A DNA stretch of 13,658 nt from UBA4132 sp037133675 (GTDB lineage Bacteria; Pseudomonadota; Gammaproteobacteria; Methylococcales; Methylomonadaceae). The stretch is taken from positions 1 through 13,658 of the forward strand of contig JBAXNR010000103.1 of the NCBI GenBank assembly GCA_037133675.1. Direction: 5' to 3'. A program made the translations under genes and the position numbers. The notes beneath the pieces are model-generated. The model was not told where the DNA came from, did not search any database, and saw nothing but the letters and a program-made list of their open reading frames with translations. Below are positions 13,266-13,658 of the stretch, piece by piece. Position 1 is the first letter of the stretch, and every line of letters starts with the position of its first letter.

Positions 13266-13650
13266 TTGCTTGCTCCAGTAGTTCAATACGCTTGGTTAGT
13301 TCGTCTATTTCAATAATCTTTGCCTGATTCGCTAACGCTGTGATTAATTGGCTGCCAATATCAGGCGGTATTTGCCCTTGCATCGTGGCGCGTATGACTT
13401 CCTGCCCTTGTCCTGCCAGTGAATCACAAACAGATAGGCTTATCGGTACGGCTTGCGGTTTGAGTGCAGGACATACACGGTCAAGGATTAACTTAATCGC
13501 CGTGGTATCGCCCTCTTTTGCCAGTTCCACCAACTTATTCAGAATGTCTGGCAAGTCATCGGCTAACGACTTTCTAACCTTTGTCGCTGTGATGTGGGCG
13601 GGGGTTCTGCCCTTTGGGTTTCCAGATTGCCCTTTTTCAAATTTGCTCAT
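13255..13650 (-). CDS. DUF5681 domain protein (phage-associated)
   Basis: A 131-residue protein whose N-terminus, FEKGQSGNPKGR, is the DUF5681 signature. Next comes a helical region with DDLPDILNKLVELAKEGDTT and AIKLILDRVCPALKP, the usual body of this family. Family members are commonly found close to phage terminase genes; a role in packaging (small-terminase-like) is inferred. The C-terminal 25 residues form a charged helix, IDELTKRIELLEQANEH, echoing the RLxxLE motif of the next three genes. It is the first gene of the block, with only 8 bases of upstream sequence in view, so its promoter and ribosome site cannot be judged. Confidence 0.8.
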   Translation of the reverse strand: MSKFEKGQSGNPKGRTPAHITATKVRKSLADDLPDILNKLVELAKEGDTTAIKLILDRVCPALKPQAVPISLSVCDSLAGQGQEVIRATMQGQIPPDIGSQLITALANQAKIIEIDELTKRIELLEQANEH

Positions 13651-13658
13651 GGTCTGTT

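Overview
The window looks like a chromosomal segment from an AT-leaning gammaproteobacterium. The first genes run trxB, aat, bpt, an order I recall from Pseudomonas and relatives. Other signs are an exosortase A (PEP-CTERM) associated gene pair and several intergenic hairpin repeats of kinds I associate with sulfur- and methane-oxidising gammaproteobacteria. The order (Thiotrichales, Methylococcales or other) cannot be fixed from the sequence alone.

Layout: (1) 1-2632, plus strand: a long hairpin repeat, thioredoxin reductase (trxB), a decayed compound repeat, then aat and bpt, which overlap by four bases. Aat and Bpt attach Leu/Phe to N-terminal residues and so mark proteins for ClpS/ClpAP (N-degron pathway). 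infA, which I expect after bpt, is not there. (2) 2635-7134, minus strand: a tight four-gene unit transcribed as ZIP metal transporter, GDT1/TMEM165-family cation transporter, exosortase A-associated AMP-forming ligase, and exosortase A-associated PLP-dependent decarboxylase. Junctions are a 2-base gap, a GTGA overlap (or a 56-base gap if the internal ATG is used) and an ATGA overlap. Its end lies 2 bases from the end of bpt. The unit joins metal transport to the exosortase-associated pathway, but no exosortase, acyl carrier protein or hydrolase is in view. (3) 7263-7335: tRNA-Thr(CGT) with its own promoter. (4) 7482-13650: an accessory region with many broken or small genes. It holds a possible antitoxin plus a frameshifted GNAT toxin-like acetyltransferase, a winged-helix/J-domain-like gene split by an apparent one-base insertion, a J-domain stump without HPD, a 25-codon stump coupled to a large membrane protein with Sel1 repeats, two small secreted proteins, a KilA-N protein, and a minus-strand block of four small phage-like genes headed by a DUF5681 protein. 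Three of the four share an N-terminal RLxxLE-type start segment that is also similar at DNA level.

The left half is ordinary core genome apart from the metal/exosortase operon. The right half looks like a decaying landing zone next to a tRNA gene, but no integrase or att duplication is visible. I see no complete new defence system or other machine. The most interesting points are the mixed metal/exosortase operon, the two frameshifted genes whose lost frames can be read by eye, and the small-gene block with a repeated start cassette.
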